Source of the DNA: Clostridiales bacterium
GTDB taxonomy: Bacteria; Bacillota; Clostridia; HGM11327
Direction of reading: 5' to 3'
Assembly: GCA_015056385.1 (NCBI GenBank)
Contig: SVGI01000004.1
Location: 1 to 46,098 of the forward strand
DNA: 46,098 nucleotides
Positions 37,336 to 46,098 of this stretch are shown one piece after another. A program made the translations under genes and the position numbers. The notes below the pieces were generated by a model. It was given only the letters and a program-made list of their open reading frames with translations, had not been told where the DNA came from and did not search any database. The stretch's first letter is position 1. Every line of letters begins with the position of its first letter.

Positions 37336-38775
37336 ATGTATAAAAACGTATTTCTCCGTTTTGCTATTGTAATCATTCTTTTAATGGTGATAATGCTTTT
37401 TGCTATGTCCCAGGTGTATCTTTCTGCCGTAAACGAAGGGTACAGGGAAATGAATGAAAAAAGGATGGATGACGTGGCAAGTAAGGTAAGCGTATGCGTA
37501 GGTGATTATCTTGCATCCAAGTACGGAAAGGATGAGCTTAACCTTAATCTCAGGAATATAGACGTACAGAATAATATGTCTGTATGGGTAATTGGTACGT
37601 CCCGTACCGTAATTCTTACCTACGGCGTTCAGTCCGGCTGTACAGTACAGGCGGGAGACGTACTTGACGATTCAAGTATTGACGACGTATTTGTTATCGG
37701 TGAGGACGGCATAACGTCTGCATTCTCAAAGTATTTTAACGAAGGGCATATATCCTGCGTAAAGGGCGTACATTCGGCGCTTCTTTCAAGAAAATATGCA
37801 GTAATAGTAAGTATGCCTGAATCATATATTACATCGGATGAAAATACGCACCTTGATATAGTTATTCTGTTTGCGGCAATAGGAATTGTTATGTTTACGG
37901 CCATGTTCTATTTTGTATCCAGAAGCATATCCCGCCCCATTAAGGAGCTTTCAGATGCCGCAGTAGCAGTATCAAAGGGTAACTTCAGCAAAAAAATCAA
38001 GATTCAAAGCGGGAAAAAGGATGAAATTACAAAGCTTGGCCAAAGCTTTAACGCCATGATGGATGCGCTTGACGAGGTTGAAACTCAAAGGCGTGAATTT
38101 ATGGGAAATATATCTCATGAGCTAAGGTCCCCTCTTACATCTATGCACGGTTATCTTCAGGGTATAGTAGACGGAGTTATAGAGGGTGAAATGCAGCAGA
38201 CTTACCTTAAAATCGCCCTTTCGGAAACAGAGCGAATGAAGGGCATGATAGAGAATATGTTCAATATGTCAAAAATGGAATCTCAGCAAAACGCTCTTAT
38301 GCGAAGTGTTTTTGATGTTAACGAGCTTATACGTATAGTTATCATTTCTAAAATAGTTCAGCTGGAACAGAAGGAAATAGAGGTTGTAACGGATTTTGAA
38401 AGCGAGCAGTTTTTTGTTGATGCGGACAAGGATATGATTCAGCAGGTAATAATAAACCTTGTTGATAACGCCGTAAAATTCACACCGCAAAAGGGTAAAA
38501 TCACTATTTCCACGTGGCTGTTCAAGGATAAGGTATTTGTTAAAATATCCGATACAGGCGTTGGCATCCCCGAGGATGACATAAATAAGATATGGGATAG
38601 GTTTTATCAGGTGGATAAGGCAAAGCCTGCAAGCAGAATGGGCAGCGGCCTTGGCCTTGCCATAGTAAAGCAAATAATAAATAAGCACGGCGAGGATGTC
38701 TGGGCAAAAAGTGAGGTAGGCAAGGGAACGGATTTTATGTTTTCTCTTCAAAAAACCACCAGAAAAAAGGATTAA
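37336..38775 (+). CDS. Sensor histidine kinase
   Basis: HAMP (SRSISRPIKELSDAAVAVSKGNF), H-box GNISHELRSPLTSMHGYL, GSGLGLAIVKQII; start ATG 37336 with GAGG SD. Confidence 0.94.
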   Translation: MYKNVFLRFAIVIILLMVIMLFAMSQVYLSAVNEGYREMNEKRMDDVASKVSVCVGDYLASKYGKDELNLNLRNIDVQNNMSVWVIGTSRTVILTYGVQSGCTVQAGDVLDDSSIDDVFVIGEDGITSAFSKYFNEGHISCVKGVHSALLSRKYAVIVSMPESYITSDENTHLDIVILFAAIGIVMFTAMFYFVSRSISRPIKELSDAAVAVSKGNFSKKIKIQSGKKDEITKLGQSFNAMMDALDEVETQRREFMGNISHELRSPLTSMHGYLQGIVDGVIEGEMQQTYLKIALSETERMKGMIENMFNMSKMESQQNALMRSVFDVNELIRIVIISKIVQLEQKEIEVVTDFESEQFFVDADKDMIQQVIINLVDNAVKFTPQKGKITISTWLFKDKVFVKISDTGVGIPEDDINKIWDRFYQVDKAKPASRMGSGLGLAIVKQIINKHGEDVWAKSEVGKGTDFMFSLQKTTRKKD

Positions 38776-38941
38776 CAGTAGTAATTCCGTATAAATGCAT
38801 AGGATATAAATTAAAATTTACAATAAGATAACAATGGGAATTTCCGAAAATGTTATAATATGTGGGTAGGTGAGTGTATCGTTGTTTGATGATGTTGTTT
38901 ATGTATGGTAGTACCGCCTATGCAATAAGGAGAAATTTACT

Positions 38942-40102
38942 ATGAATAATTTTTATTTCGATGAGCAAAATTACAAGCCCTCCAGAAACTGGTGGAAGTA
39001 TATCATCGTAGTTGTTTTGTGCCTTGCGGTTGGTGCAGGTGTTGCATATTATGCTATAAATAATGAAAATTTTGGCCAACCCTCAAGCACGCCTCCCGTA
39101 TTGGTAACGCCTAATACAAATATCCAGATAGGAAATTCAACGCCTATTCAGATAGGTAAGGATATGCCCCTGGCAGATATATACGACGCAGTTGAACCGT
39201 CTGTTGTAAGTATTATTGCAACGGTAAGAACGTCTGCCACCTCGGCAGGCACCTCCCTGGGAACAGGCGTAATTCTTTCTGAGGACGGATATATAGTAAC
39301 AAATCACCACGTTATAGAAAATGCAGTTAAGGTTGAGATACATCTTTACGATGGTACCACGTATACTGCCGTGGTTGTAGGCGCAGATAAGGTATACGAT
39401 ATTGCCGTTCTTAAAATAATCCCTGCAGGTAAAACATTGGTTCCCGCAAGATTTGGGGACAGCACTGCTACGCGTACAGGTGAATGGGTTATTACAGTAG
39501 GTACACCATATGACCCTGCCTTCAGCGGTACTATGACGTTGGGTATAGTCAGCAAGGCCTCCAGGGTTATTAAGTTAGACGGTACTGAATACGAGTATAT
39601 TCAGGTGGATGCTGCTATTAACCCCGGCAACAGCGGCGGACCGCTTCTTAATGCAAACGGCCAGGTTATCGGTATAAATACAAGAAAAATTGTTTCTTAC
39701 AATATAGAAGGTATGGGCTTTGCAATTCCTCAGCACGTATTTATTCCTATCGTAGAGGATATAATTGCAAAGGGCTATGTTGAGCCTGTATGGAGATTGG
39801 GCATTGGCATAGAGGGTACGGTTCTTTCTCCTGATTCAGAGGTTTTGTACGGAATACCTCAGGGCGTGTATGTATATCAGTATACCGAAAACGGTCCTGC
39901 ACATAAGGCTGGCATAGGTAAGGGTGACGTAATTGTTCAGGTAGAGGGCTTTTCACCCGTTACCTTCGATACGTTAACGGAGTTGATTTCTATGAAGAAG
40001 CCCGGGGATACTCTCCGCGTAAAGGTTTGCACCTACAGCTCTAATTATAAAAAGACGGTCGATATGACGATTACTCTCGAGCTTTTGGAGTTTTTTGAGT
40101 AA
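38942..40102 (+). CDS. HtrA/DegP-type trypsin-like serine protease with PDZ domain
   Basis: N-terminal TM; GTGVILSEDGYIVTNHHVIENA, YDIAVLKI, INPGNSGGPLLNANGQVIGINT; C-terminal PDZ. Confidence 0.95.
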   Translation: MNNFYFDEQNYKPSRNWWKYIIVVVLCLAVGAGVAYYAINNENFGQPSSTPPVLVTPNTNIQIGNSTPIQIGKDMPLADIYDAVEPSVVSIIATVRTSATSAGTSLGTGVILSEDGYIVTNHHVIENAVKVEIHLYDGTTYTAVVVGADKVYDIAVLKIIPAGKTLVPARFGDSTATRTGEWVITVGTPYDPAFSGTMTLGIVSKASRVIKLDGTEYEYIQVDAAINPGNSGGPLLNANGQVIGINTRKIVSYNIEGMGFAIPQHVFIPIVEDIIAKGYVEPVWRLGIGIEGTVLSPDSEVLYGIPQGVYVYQYTENGPAHKAGIGKGDVIVQVEGFSPVTFDTLTELISMKKPGDTLRVKVCTYSSNYKKTVDMTITLELLEFFE

Positions 40103-40127
40103 TTTACAGGATATTATGAAGAATATA

Positions 40128-40158
40128 GCCCGTTGGGATGTAACCCCAACGGGTTTTC
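40128..40158 (+). terminator. Terminator after htrA
   Basis: CCCGTTGGG-atgtaac-CCCAACGGGTTTTCT. Confidence 0.85.
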
Positions 40159-40221
40159 TATTGTAAATAATACGGTTATATGTTATTATTTGAGTGAAAA
40201 TAATGAAATATAGGGTGTAAT

Positions 40222-40923
40222 ATGACGTTTGATGCCATAATAGTTGCATCGGGTGAGGGAAGGCGCTTTTCCTGTGATGTACCAAAGCAATTTCTTGAGT
40301 TTGGAGGTAAAACCGTTATTCAGACAACTGTGGACGCCTTCTTATCCTGTGAAGGGTTGAGAAGGATTGCCGTTGTTTTACCCCCGTTGCGAATGAATGA
40401 ATTTTCATACCTTTTCGACGAATATAAAAATACAGGTAAGCTTTTTCTTGTAGCAGGCGGAAAAACCAGGCAGGAGTCCGTATATAACGGGCTTTGTGCC
40501 TTAACGGAGCACGAGCCTGTGGTTTGTATCCATGACGGTGTACGCCCCCTTATTGAAAAATCAGTAATAATGGATTCTGTGAATGAGGCATATAAGGGGG
40601 ATGGCTGTATTACGGCGGTAAACGTGGCGGATACCGTAAGATACGTTTCCAACGAGGGCGTTTGCGTAAAAACGGTGGACAGGGATAATCTTGTTTTTGT
40701 TCAAACCCCCCAGACCTTTAAGTACGATATTATAGCTGAATCACACAAAAAAGCCGTCTGCGATGGCTTTAGCGCAACAGACGACGGTGAGCTGGTGATG
40801 CACTACGGCTACAAGGTTACAAGGGTTATGGGTAAAAGCACGAATATCAAAATAACCACCCAGGGGGATATGGAGCTTGCCCGCTACTTACTTTCAACAA
40901 GAAGAGAAAACGGAGAATATTAA
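40222..40923 (+). CDS. ispD: 2-C-methyl-D-erythritol 4-phosphate cytidylyltransferase
   Basis: IIVASGEGRRFSCDVPKQFLEFGGKTVI; VCIHDGVRPLI; FVQTPQTF; TDDGELV. Confidence 0.94.
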   Translation: MTFDAIIVASGEGRRFSCDVPKQFLEFGGKTVIQTTVDAFLSCEGLRRIAVVLPPLRMNEFSYLFDEYKNTGKLFLVAGGKTRQESVYNGLCALTEHEPVVCIHDGVRPLIEKSVIMDSVNEAYKGDGCITAVNVADTVRYVSNEGVCVKTVDRDNLVFVQTPQTFKYDIIAESHKKAVCDGFSATDDGELVMHYGYKVTRVMGKSTNIKITTQGDMELARYLLSTRRENGEY

Positions 40924-40925
40924 AT

Positions 40926-41393
40926 ATGAGAATAGGTGAAGGATACGACGTACACAGACTTGTGGAGGGGAGAAGGCTCATACTGGGCGGCGTGGAAATT
41001 CCCTTTGAAAAAGGATTGCTGGGCCACTCAGACGCAGACGTGCTTGTTCACGCCATAATAGATTCTCTTTTGGGCGCCTGCGCCTTTGGCGATATAGGTA
41101 CTCATTTTCCCGATACCGATATGCAGTATAAGGGTATATCCGGCGAGGCCCTTATGAAAAGAGTTTTGGAGCTTATTAAGGATTACGAGATACTTAATAT
41201 AGATACTACGGTAATAGCCCAGGCGCCAAAGCTTTCACCCTATATCGCTCAAATAAGAAATTCCCTTGCAAATATGATGTCCCTTGACGTAGGGCAAATA
41301 TCCGTAAAGGCAAAAACTGCGGAAAAATTAGGATATTTAGGCAGGGGAGAGGCAATAGAGGTCCGATGTGTATGCCTTCTTAAGAAAAGGTAA
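40926..41393 (+). CDS. ispF: 2-C-methyl-D-erythritol 2,4-cyclodiphosphate synthase
   Basis: RIGEGYDVHRLVEGRRLILGGVEIPFEKGLLGHSDADVLVHAIIDSLLGACAFGDIGTHFPD. Confidence 0.97.
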   Translation: MRIGEGYDVHRLVEGRRLILGGVEIPFEKGLLGHSDADVLVHAIIDSLLGACAFGDIGTHFPDTDMQYKGISGEALMKRVLELIKDYEILNIDTTVIAQAPKLSPYIAQIRNSLANMMSLDVGQISVKAKTAEKLGYLGRGEAIEVRCVCLLKKR

Positions 41394-41639
41394 TCATGAA
41401 GACGAAAACATAGCAGGGTCTAATTCTGCGTCTATAATTGAACTGTTTTTAAGGTAATCCATAGGGTCCGAGCTCAATATGCGTCGGACCTTTATTTTTC
41501 CGCTGGGGCATTTCTCACACTCTACGTGAAGCCCATTATAATAAGCGGATTTACAGGTGCTGTCTGCGTGTTGAATTAAATTTAGTGGCGGAGAAACGGT
41601 ATAATAAAATGAACAGGGAAAGTCTTCTTCGTATTGCAT
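41394..41639 (-). CDS. YlzJ-like protein
   Basis: C-terminal VRRILSSDPMDYLKNSSIIDAEL; coupled to upstream tepA by TGATG overlap, as in Bacillus tepA-ylzJ. Confidence 0.6.
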   Translation of the reverse strand: MQYEEDFPCSFYYTVSPPLNLIQHADSTCKSAYYNGLHVECEKCPSGKIKVRRILSSDPMDYLKNSSIIDAELDPAMFSSS

Positions 41640-42403
41640 CAGCTTACACCTCCGTTTTGCTCCTTTATCATCATTCTCAAGGCCCTTAATGCCTGGCTTA
41701 AGCCTCCTATTTCGTCTATAAGGCCGCAGTCCACAGCCTCCTTGCCTATAAGCACGGTGCCTATTTCATTTGCAATATCTCCCGTATTAAGCATAAGCCG
41801 TGAAAGGGCCTCTCTTGAAAGCCTTGAATGCTCTGTTATAAAGCCTATTATTCTTTCCTGCATTTTGTTCATATAATCGTACGTCTGGGGTGAGCCTATG
41901 AAAAGGCCGTTTATGCGTATGGGATGAATAGTCATTGCCGCAGTAGGTGCGATGAATGAATGTCTTGCACTTACTGCCAGGGGTACACCTATGCTGTGTC
42001 CGCCTCCGAGTACAAGTGAAACCACAGGGGTTGTCATAGTGGATACCATTTCCGCAATAGCAAGCCCCGCCTCAACGTCTCCTCCCACGGTATTGAGTAT
42101 AAGCAAAAGTCCTTTAATAGCAGAGCTTTCCTCAACTGCAATAAGCTGCGGAATTATGTGCTCGTATTTCGTCGTTTTGTTTTGGGAGGGCAGCACCATA
42201 TGCCCTTCTATCTGCCCTATAACAGTCATACAGTGTATATCGCTTATTTCGTTGGGAATATATCCTGCGGAGCCTGTTTCAACGATTCTTTTCTCCTGGG
42301 TGCTGCGGGGGCTTTCCCCTTCCTCACTCTCATCTGACGTATCTGCCGCAAGCCTTTTGAATAAGCTGTTTTTGAGAATGGATTTGTAAATTTCTCTGTC
42401 CAT
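41639..42403 (-). CDS. tepA: ClpP-class serine protease (translocation-enhancing protein TepA-like)
   Basis: ClpP fold: HIMCM-type GGDVEAGLAIAEMVSTMTTPVVSLVLGGGHSIGVPLAVSARHSFIAPTAAMTIHPIR. Confidence 0.87.
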   Translation of the reverse strand: MDREIYKSILKNSLFKRLAADTSDESEEGESPRSTQEKRIVETGSAGYIPNEISDIHCMTVIGQIEGHMVLPSQNKTTKYEHIIPQLIAVEESSAIKGLLLILNTVGGDVEAGLAIAEMVSTMTTPVVSLVLGGGHSIGVPLAVSARHSFIAPTAAMTIHPIRINGLFIGSPQTYDYMNKMQERIIGFITEHSRLSREALSRLMLNTGDIANEIGTVLIGKEAVDCGLIDEIGGLSQALRALRMMIKEQNGGVS

Positions 42404-42509
42404 ATTTAATCCTCACAGTATTTTAGTATATTATTTGGCTGATTAAACAAAATAATACTCAAAATCACGTACATATTTTCCGTTATTATGGAAAAAGCTG
42501 AAAATAGCA

Positions 42510-42538
42510 TTGACAACGGCTCAATAATAAGGTATAAT
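42510..42538 (+). promoter_or_regulatory. Consensus SigA promoter for ppdK
   Basis: TTGACA (42510-42515), exact 17-nt spacer, TATAAT (42533-42538). Confidence 0.88.
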
Positions 42539-42627
42539 TTCTCGGATAGATGGATGGTATGTCTATAATACTGTCCGTATGCAGTAAACAGCAAAAAGAA
42601 AACAAATGATATTTTAGGAGGACACAA

Positions 42628-45258
42628 ATGTCAAATAAGTATGTCTACCTGTTTAGCGAAGGCAACGCAACCATGAGAAATCTTCTCGGCGGTAAGGGCG
42701 CAAACCTCGCTGAAATGACAAATTTGGGCTTGCCCGTTCCTCAGGGATTCACTATCACCACAGAGGCATGTACTCAGTATTATGAGGACGGCAGAAAAAT
42801 CAACGACGAAATCCAGGCACAGATCATGGAATACATCGTTAAGATGGAAGGCGTTGTAGGAAAGAAATTCGGTGATAAGGAAAATCCCCTTCTCGTTTCC
42901 GTACGTTCCGGCGCAAGAGCTTCCATGCCCGGTATGATGGATACAATCCTTAACCTCGGTCTTAACGAGGACGTTGTTGAAACAATGGCAAGAAAGTCCG
43001 GCAATGCTCGTTGGGCTTACGACTGTTACAGAAGATTCATCCAGATGTACTCCGACGTTGTTATGGAGGTCGGCAAAAAGTACTTCGAGGAGCTTATTGA
43101 TAAGATGAAGGAAGAAAAGGGCGTTACACAGGACGTTGACCTTACAGCAGACGACCTTAAGGAGCTCGCAAACCAGTTCAAGGCAGAATACAAGGCTAAG
43201 ATCGGTAAAGACTTCCCCACAGATCCCAAGGAGCAGCTTATGGGCGCTGTTGAAGCAGTATTCCGTTCATGGGATAACCCCCGTGCAAACGTTTATCGCC
43301 GTGATAACGATATTCCTTACAGCTGGGGTACAGCAGTTAACGTACAGATGATGGCATTCGGTAACATGGGCGACAACTGCGGTACAGGCGTTGCATTTAC
43401 ACGTGATCCTGCAACCGGTGAGCGCGGCCTCATGGGCGAATTCCTCACAAACGCACAGGGTGAGGACGTTGTTGCAGGTGTTCGTACTCCTATGCCCATT
43501 GCAGAAATGGCACAGAAGTTCCCCGCAGCATTCGAAGAGTTCAACAAGGTTTGTGCTATCCTCGAGGATCATTACAGAGATATGCAGGACATGGAGTTCA
43601 CTGTTGAAGACGGTAAGCTTTACATGCTCCAGACAAGAAACGGTAAGAGAACTGCAAAGGCTGCTCTTAAGATCGCTTGCGACCTCGTAGACGAGGGCAT
43701 GATCGACGAAAAGAAGGCTGTTGCAATGATCGATCCCAGAAACCTCGACACTCTTCTCCATCCCCAGTTCGATGCAAAGGCACTTAAGGCTGCTAAGCCC
43801 GCTGGCGTTGGTCTTGGCGCATCTCCCGGTGCTGCTTGCGGTAAGGTTGTTTTCACAGCTGAAGACGCAGAAGCATGGAATGCAAGAGGTGAAAAGGTAG
43901 TTCTCGTTCGTCTTGAAACATCACCTGAAGATATTACAGGTATGAAGGTTTCTCAGGGTATCCTCACAGTTCGTGGCGGTATGACATCTCACGCAGCAGT
44001 TGTTGCACGTGGTATGGGTACATGCTGCGTATCAGGCTGCGGCGATATCAAGATGGATGAAGAAAACAAGAAATTCGAGCTTGCAGGTAAGACATATCAC
44101 GAGGGTGATTATATCTCTATCGACGGCTCAACAGGTAAGATTTACGACGGCATCATCCCCACAGTAGACGCTGAAATCGCAGGCGAATTCGGCAGAATTA
44201 TGGAATGGGCCGATAAATACAGAGTTCTTAAGGTTCGTACAAACGCAGATACACCTGCAGACGCTAAGAAGGCAAGAGAGCTTGGTGCAGAGGGTATCGG
44301 TCTTTGCCGTACAGAGCATATGTTCTTCGAGGCAGAAAGAATCGCTGCTTTCCGTGAGATGATCTGCTCCGATACAGTTGAAGAAAGAGAAGCAGCTCTT
44401 GATAAGATTCTTCCTTATCAGCAGGGCGACTTCGAAAAGCTCTATGAGGCTCTCGAAGGCAACCCCGTAACTATCCGTTTCCTCGATCCCCCGCTCCATG
44501 AGTTCGTTCCCACAGAAGAGGACGATATCAAGGCACTTGCAGATGCACAGGGCAAGAGCGTTGAGGACATCAAGGCTATCATTTCTTCTCTCCATGAGTT
44601 CAACCCCATGATGGGTCACCGTGGCTGCCGTCTCGCAGTAACTTACCCCGAAATCGCAGCAATGCAGACAAAGGCAGTTATCCGCGCAGCTATCAACGTT
44701 CAGAAGGCTCATGCAGACTGGAAGGTTAAGCCCGAAATCATGATCCCCCTCGTAGGCGAGGTTAAGGAGCTCAAGTACGTTAAGAACATCGTTATCGCAA
44801 CAGCAGATGCAGAAATCGCAGCTGCAGGTGTAAACCTCGAATACGAAGTTGGTACAATGATCGAAATCCCCAGAGCTTGCCTTACAGCTGACGAAATCGC
44901 AAAAGAGGCTGACTTCTTCTGCTTCGGTACAAACGACCTTACACAGATGACATTCGGCTTCAGCCGTGATGACGCCGGTAAGTTCCTCTCTGCTTACTAC
45001 GATAGCAAGATCTACGAAAACGATCCCTTCGCAAAGCTCGACCAGAACGGCGTTGGTATGCTTATGGAAATGGCAGTTGCTAAGGGTAAAGCAAGCGGCA
45101 AGAACCTCCACTACGGTATCTGCGGCGAGCACGGCGGCGACCCTGTATCTGTTGAGTTCTGCCATAAGATTGGCCTCAACTACGTATCCTGCTCACCCTT
45201 CCGTGTGCCGATCGCAAGACTTTCTGCTGCACAGGCTGCAATCAAGGATATGAAGTAA
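42628..45258 (+). CDS. ppdK: Pyruvate, phosphate dikinase
   Basis: GGKGANLAEMTNLGLPVPQGFTITTEAC; catalytic His region RGGMTSHAAVVARGMGTCCVSGC; PEP-utilising C-terminal domain FCFGTNDLTQMTFGFSRDD; 876 aa. Confidence 0.98.
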   Translation: MSNKYVYLFSEGNATMRNLLGGKGANLAEMTNLGLPVPQGFTITTEACTQYYEDGRKINDEIQAQIMEYIVKMEGVVGKKFGDKENPLLVSVRSGARASMPGMMDTILNLGLNEDVVETMARKSGNARWAYDCYRRFIQMYSDVVMEVGKKYFEELIDKMKEEKGVTQDVDLTADDLKELANQFKAEYKAKIGKDFPTDPKEQLMGAVEAVFRSWDNPRANVYRRDNDIPYSWGTAVNVQMMAFGNMGDNCGTGVAFTRDPATGERGLMGEFLTNAQGEDVVAGVRTPMPIAEMAQKFPAAFEEFNKVCAILEDHYRDMQDMEFTVEDGKLYMLQTRNGKRTAKAALKIACDLVDEGMIDEKKAVAMIDPRNLDTLLHPQFDAKALKAAKPAGVGLGASPGAACGKVVFTAEDAEAWNARGEKVVLVRLETSPEDITGMKVSQGILTVRGGMTSHAAVVARGMGTCCVSGCGDIKMDEENKKFELAGKTYHEGDYISIDGSTGKIYDGIIPTVDAEIAGEFGRIMEWADKYRVLKVRTNADTPADAKKARELGAEGIGLCRTEHMFFEAERIAAFREMICSDTVEEREAALDKILPYQQGDFEKLYEALEGNPVTIRFLDPPLHEFVPTEEDDIKALADAQGKSVEDIKAIISSLHEFNPMMGHRGCRLAVTYPEIAAMQTKAVIRAAINVQKAHADWKVKPEIMIPLVGEVKELKYVKNIVIATADAEIAAAGVNLEYEVGTMIEIPRACLTADEIAKEADFFCFGTNDLTQMTFGFSRDDAGKFLSAYYDSKIYENDPFAKLDQNGVGMLMEMAVAKGKASGKNLHYGICGEHGGDPVSVEFCHKIGLNYVSCSPFRVPIARLSAAQAAIKDMK

Positions 45259-45279
45259 TTCATAATCAATAAATAAATC

Positions 45280-45309
45280 AAACCCTATCGAGCAATCGGT
45301 GGGGTTTTT
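45280..45309 (+). terminator. Terminator after ppdK
   Basis: AAACCCTATCGA-gca-ATCGGTGGGGTTTTTG. Confidence 0.75.
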
Positions 45310-45365
45310 GTATCTGTTGTAAATAAAACAAAATAATATTATAATGCAACAAAGAGGTGGGAAAG

Positions 45366-45794
45366 ATGATTTATACTCCTATTACAAAAAAAGCATTGAA
45401 ATTATGCTTTGAGGCGCACAGAGATCAGGTTGATAAAAGCGGTATGCCCTATGTATTCCATCCGTTCCACTTGGCCGAACAAATGCAAACCGAAGAAACG
45501 ACGATTGTTGCATTGTTGCACGATTTGGTAGAAGATACGGATTACACAATTGAAGATTTAACAAGCATGGGATTTGATAAGAATATTACGGATGCAATTG
45601 CATTAATGACACACGCAGACAACGTGGAATATATGGACTATGTACGTAAAATAAAAAACAATCCCATTGCAAGAGAGGTAAAGCTTGCAGACTTAAAGCA
45701 TAATTCTGATTTAACGCGATTAGATATCGTTGATGAAAAAGCATTAAGCAGAAGAGAAAAATACTTAAAGGCAATTAAACTGTTGGAGGAGTAA
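45366..45794 (+). CDS. HD-domain phosphohydrolase (stand-alone SpoT/MESH1-like)
   Basis: LLHDLVEDTDYT HD motif; VKLADLKHNSDLTRL; start ATG 45366 with gaggtggg SD (track 45357). Confidence 0.8.
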   Translation: MIYTPITKKALKLCFEAHRDQVDKSGMPYVFHPFHLAEQMQTEETTIVALLHDLVEDTDYTIEDLTSMGFDKNITDAIALMTHADNVEYMDYVRKIKNNPIAREVKLADLKHNSDLTRLDIVDEKALSRREKYLKAIKLLEE

Positions 45795-45859
45795 TTTCCT
45801 CATTTGCGTCCCTAAAGGATGCTATCAAGGAATCTAAATAATTATGTTTATAAAAGTAG

Positions 45860-45886
45860 GGCAGGGGCTTGCTCCTGCCGTTTTTA
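45860..45886 (+). terminator. Terminator
   Basis: GGCAGG-ggcttgct-CCTGCCGTTTTT. Confidence 0.7.
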
Positions 45887-45898
45887 TAAAACAAAAAT

Positions 45899-45928
45899 AT
45901 CCGTCTGAAGAAATTCAGGCGGATTTAT
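45899..45928. terminator. Second hairpin in tandem with preceding terminator
   Basis: ATCCGTCTGAA-gaaa-TTCAGGCGGAT followed by TTAT. Confidence 0.5.
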
Positions 45929-46001
45929 ATTGTGTTTTATAACTGATATGATATAATAGGTCTCAAAAATTAAAACGTTTTCATTTTTAAGGATGATCGC
46001 T

Positions 46002-46098
46002 ATGAAAAAAACCTATATAACATCTATGCCTGACCATATTGGTGCTTTCTTAAAAGCAAGTGAGTGTTTTTCATCATTGGGAATCAATATCACCCGAG
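46002..46098 (+). CDS. ACT-domain-like protein, 5' end only (truncated by window)
   Basis: MKKTYITSMPDHIGAFLKASECFSSLGINITR.. reads as an ACT-domain N-terminus; SD aagga upstream. Confidence 0.6.
   Translation, partial: MKKTYITSMPDHIGAFLKASECFSSLGINITR

Noticed and set aside
44128-45165. 345-aa minus-strand ORF antisense to ppdK
   Set aside because: Shadow ORF of a strongly codon-biased gene; Cys-rich low-sense composition, no recognisable domain, ppdK is certain.

Overview
The window is mostly a conserved housekeeping segment of a low-to-mid GC, spore-forming-type Firmicute (Clostridia-like) chromosome. I saw no rRNA, tRNA, CRISPR array, prophage or intact transposon. Main content, left to right: an edge-truncated DUF559 endonuclease-like gene with a palindromic repeat at its 5' end; hpf; an NhaC-type antiporter; the elongasome cluster pgi-DUF4321-maf-mreBCD-PBP2-rodA (minus strand); T-box-ileS; gdhA; a tightly packed DUF2284-RR-HK-membrane protein operon; GH4 and GH51 glycosidases; EamA transporters; a large InlB/Listeria-Bacteroides-repeat surface protein; a MATE transporter; YwaF-like, acyltransferase and CrtO-like membrane proteins; spoIVB; asnA; RR-HK-HtrA; ispD-ispF; tepA-ylzJ; ppdK; an HD phosphohydrolase; and a truncated ACT-domain ORF. 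The points most worth a second look are: (1) the DUF559 gene apparently takes its Shine-Dalgarno from the end of the palindromic repeat; (2) the surface-protein gene has a full signal peptide and a good SD but its only sensible start codon is ATA, with two tandem hairpins in the leader; (3) a divergent membrane protein with CbiB/CobD-like architecture is translationally coupled to a two-component system and a DUF2284 protein; (4) a cluster of ACTTGCATTTTT motifs lies upstream of gdhA. All homology calls come from reading the translations by eye. No searches were run.
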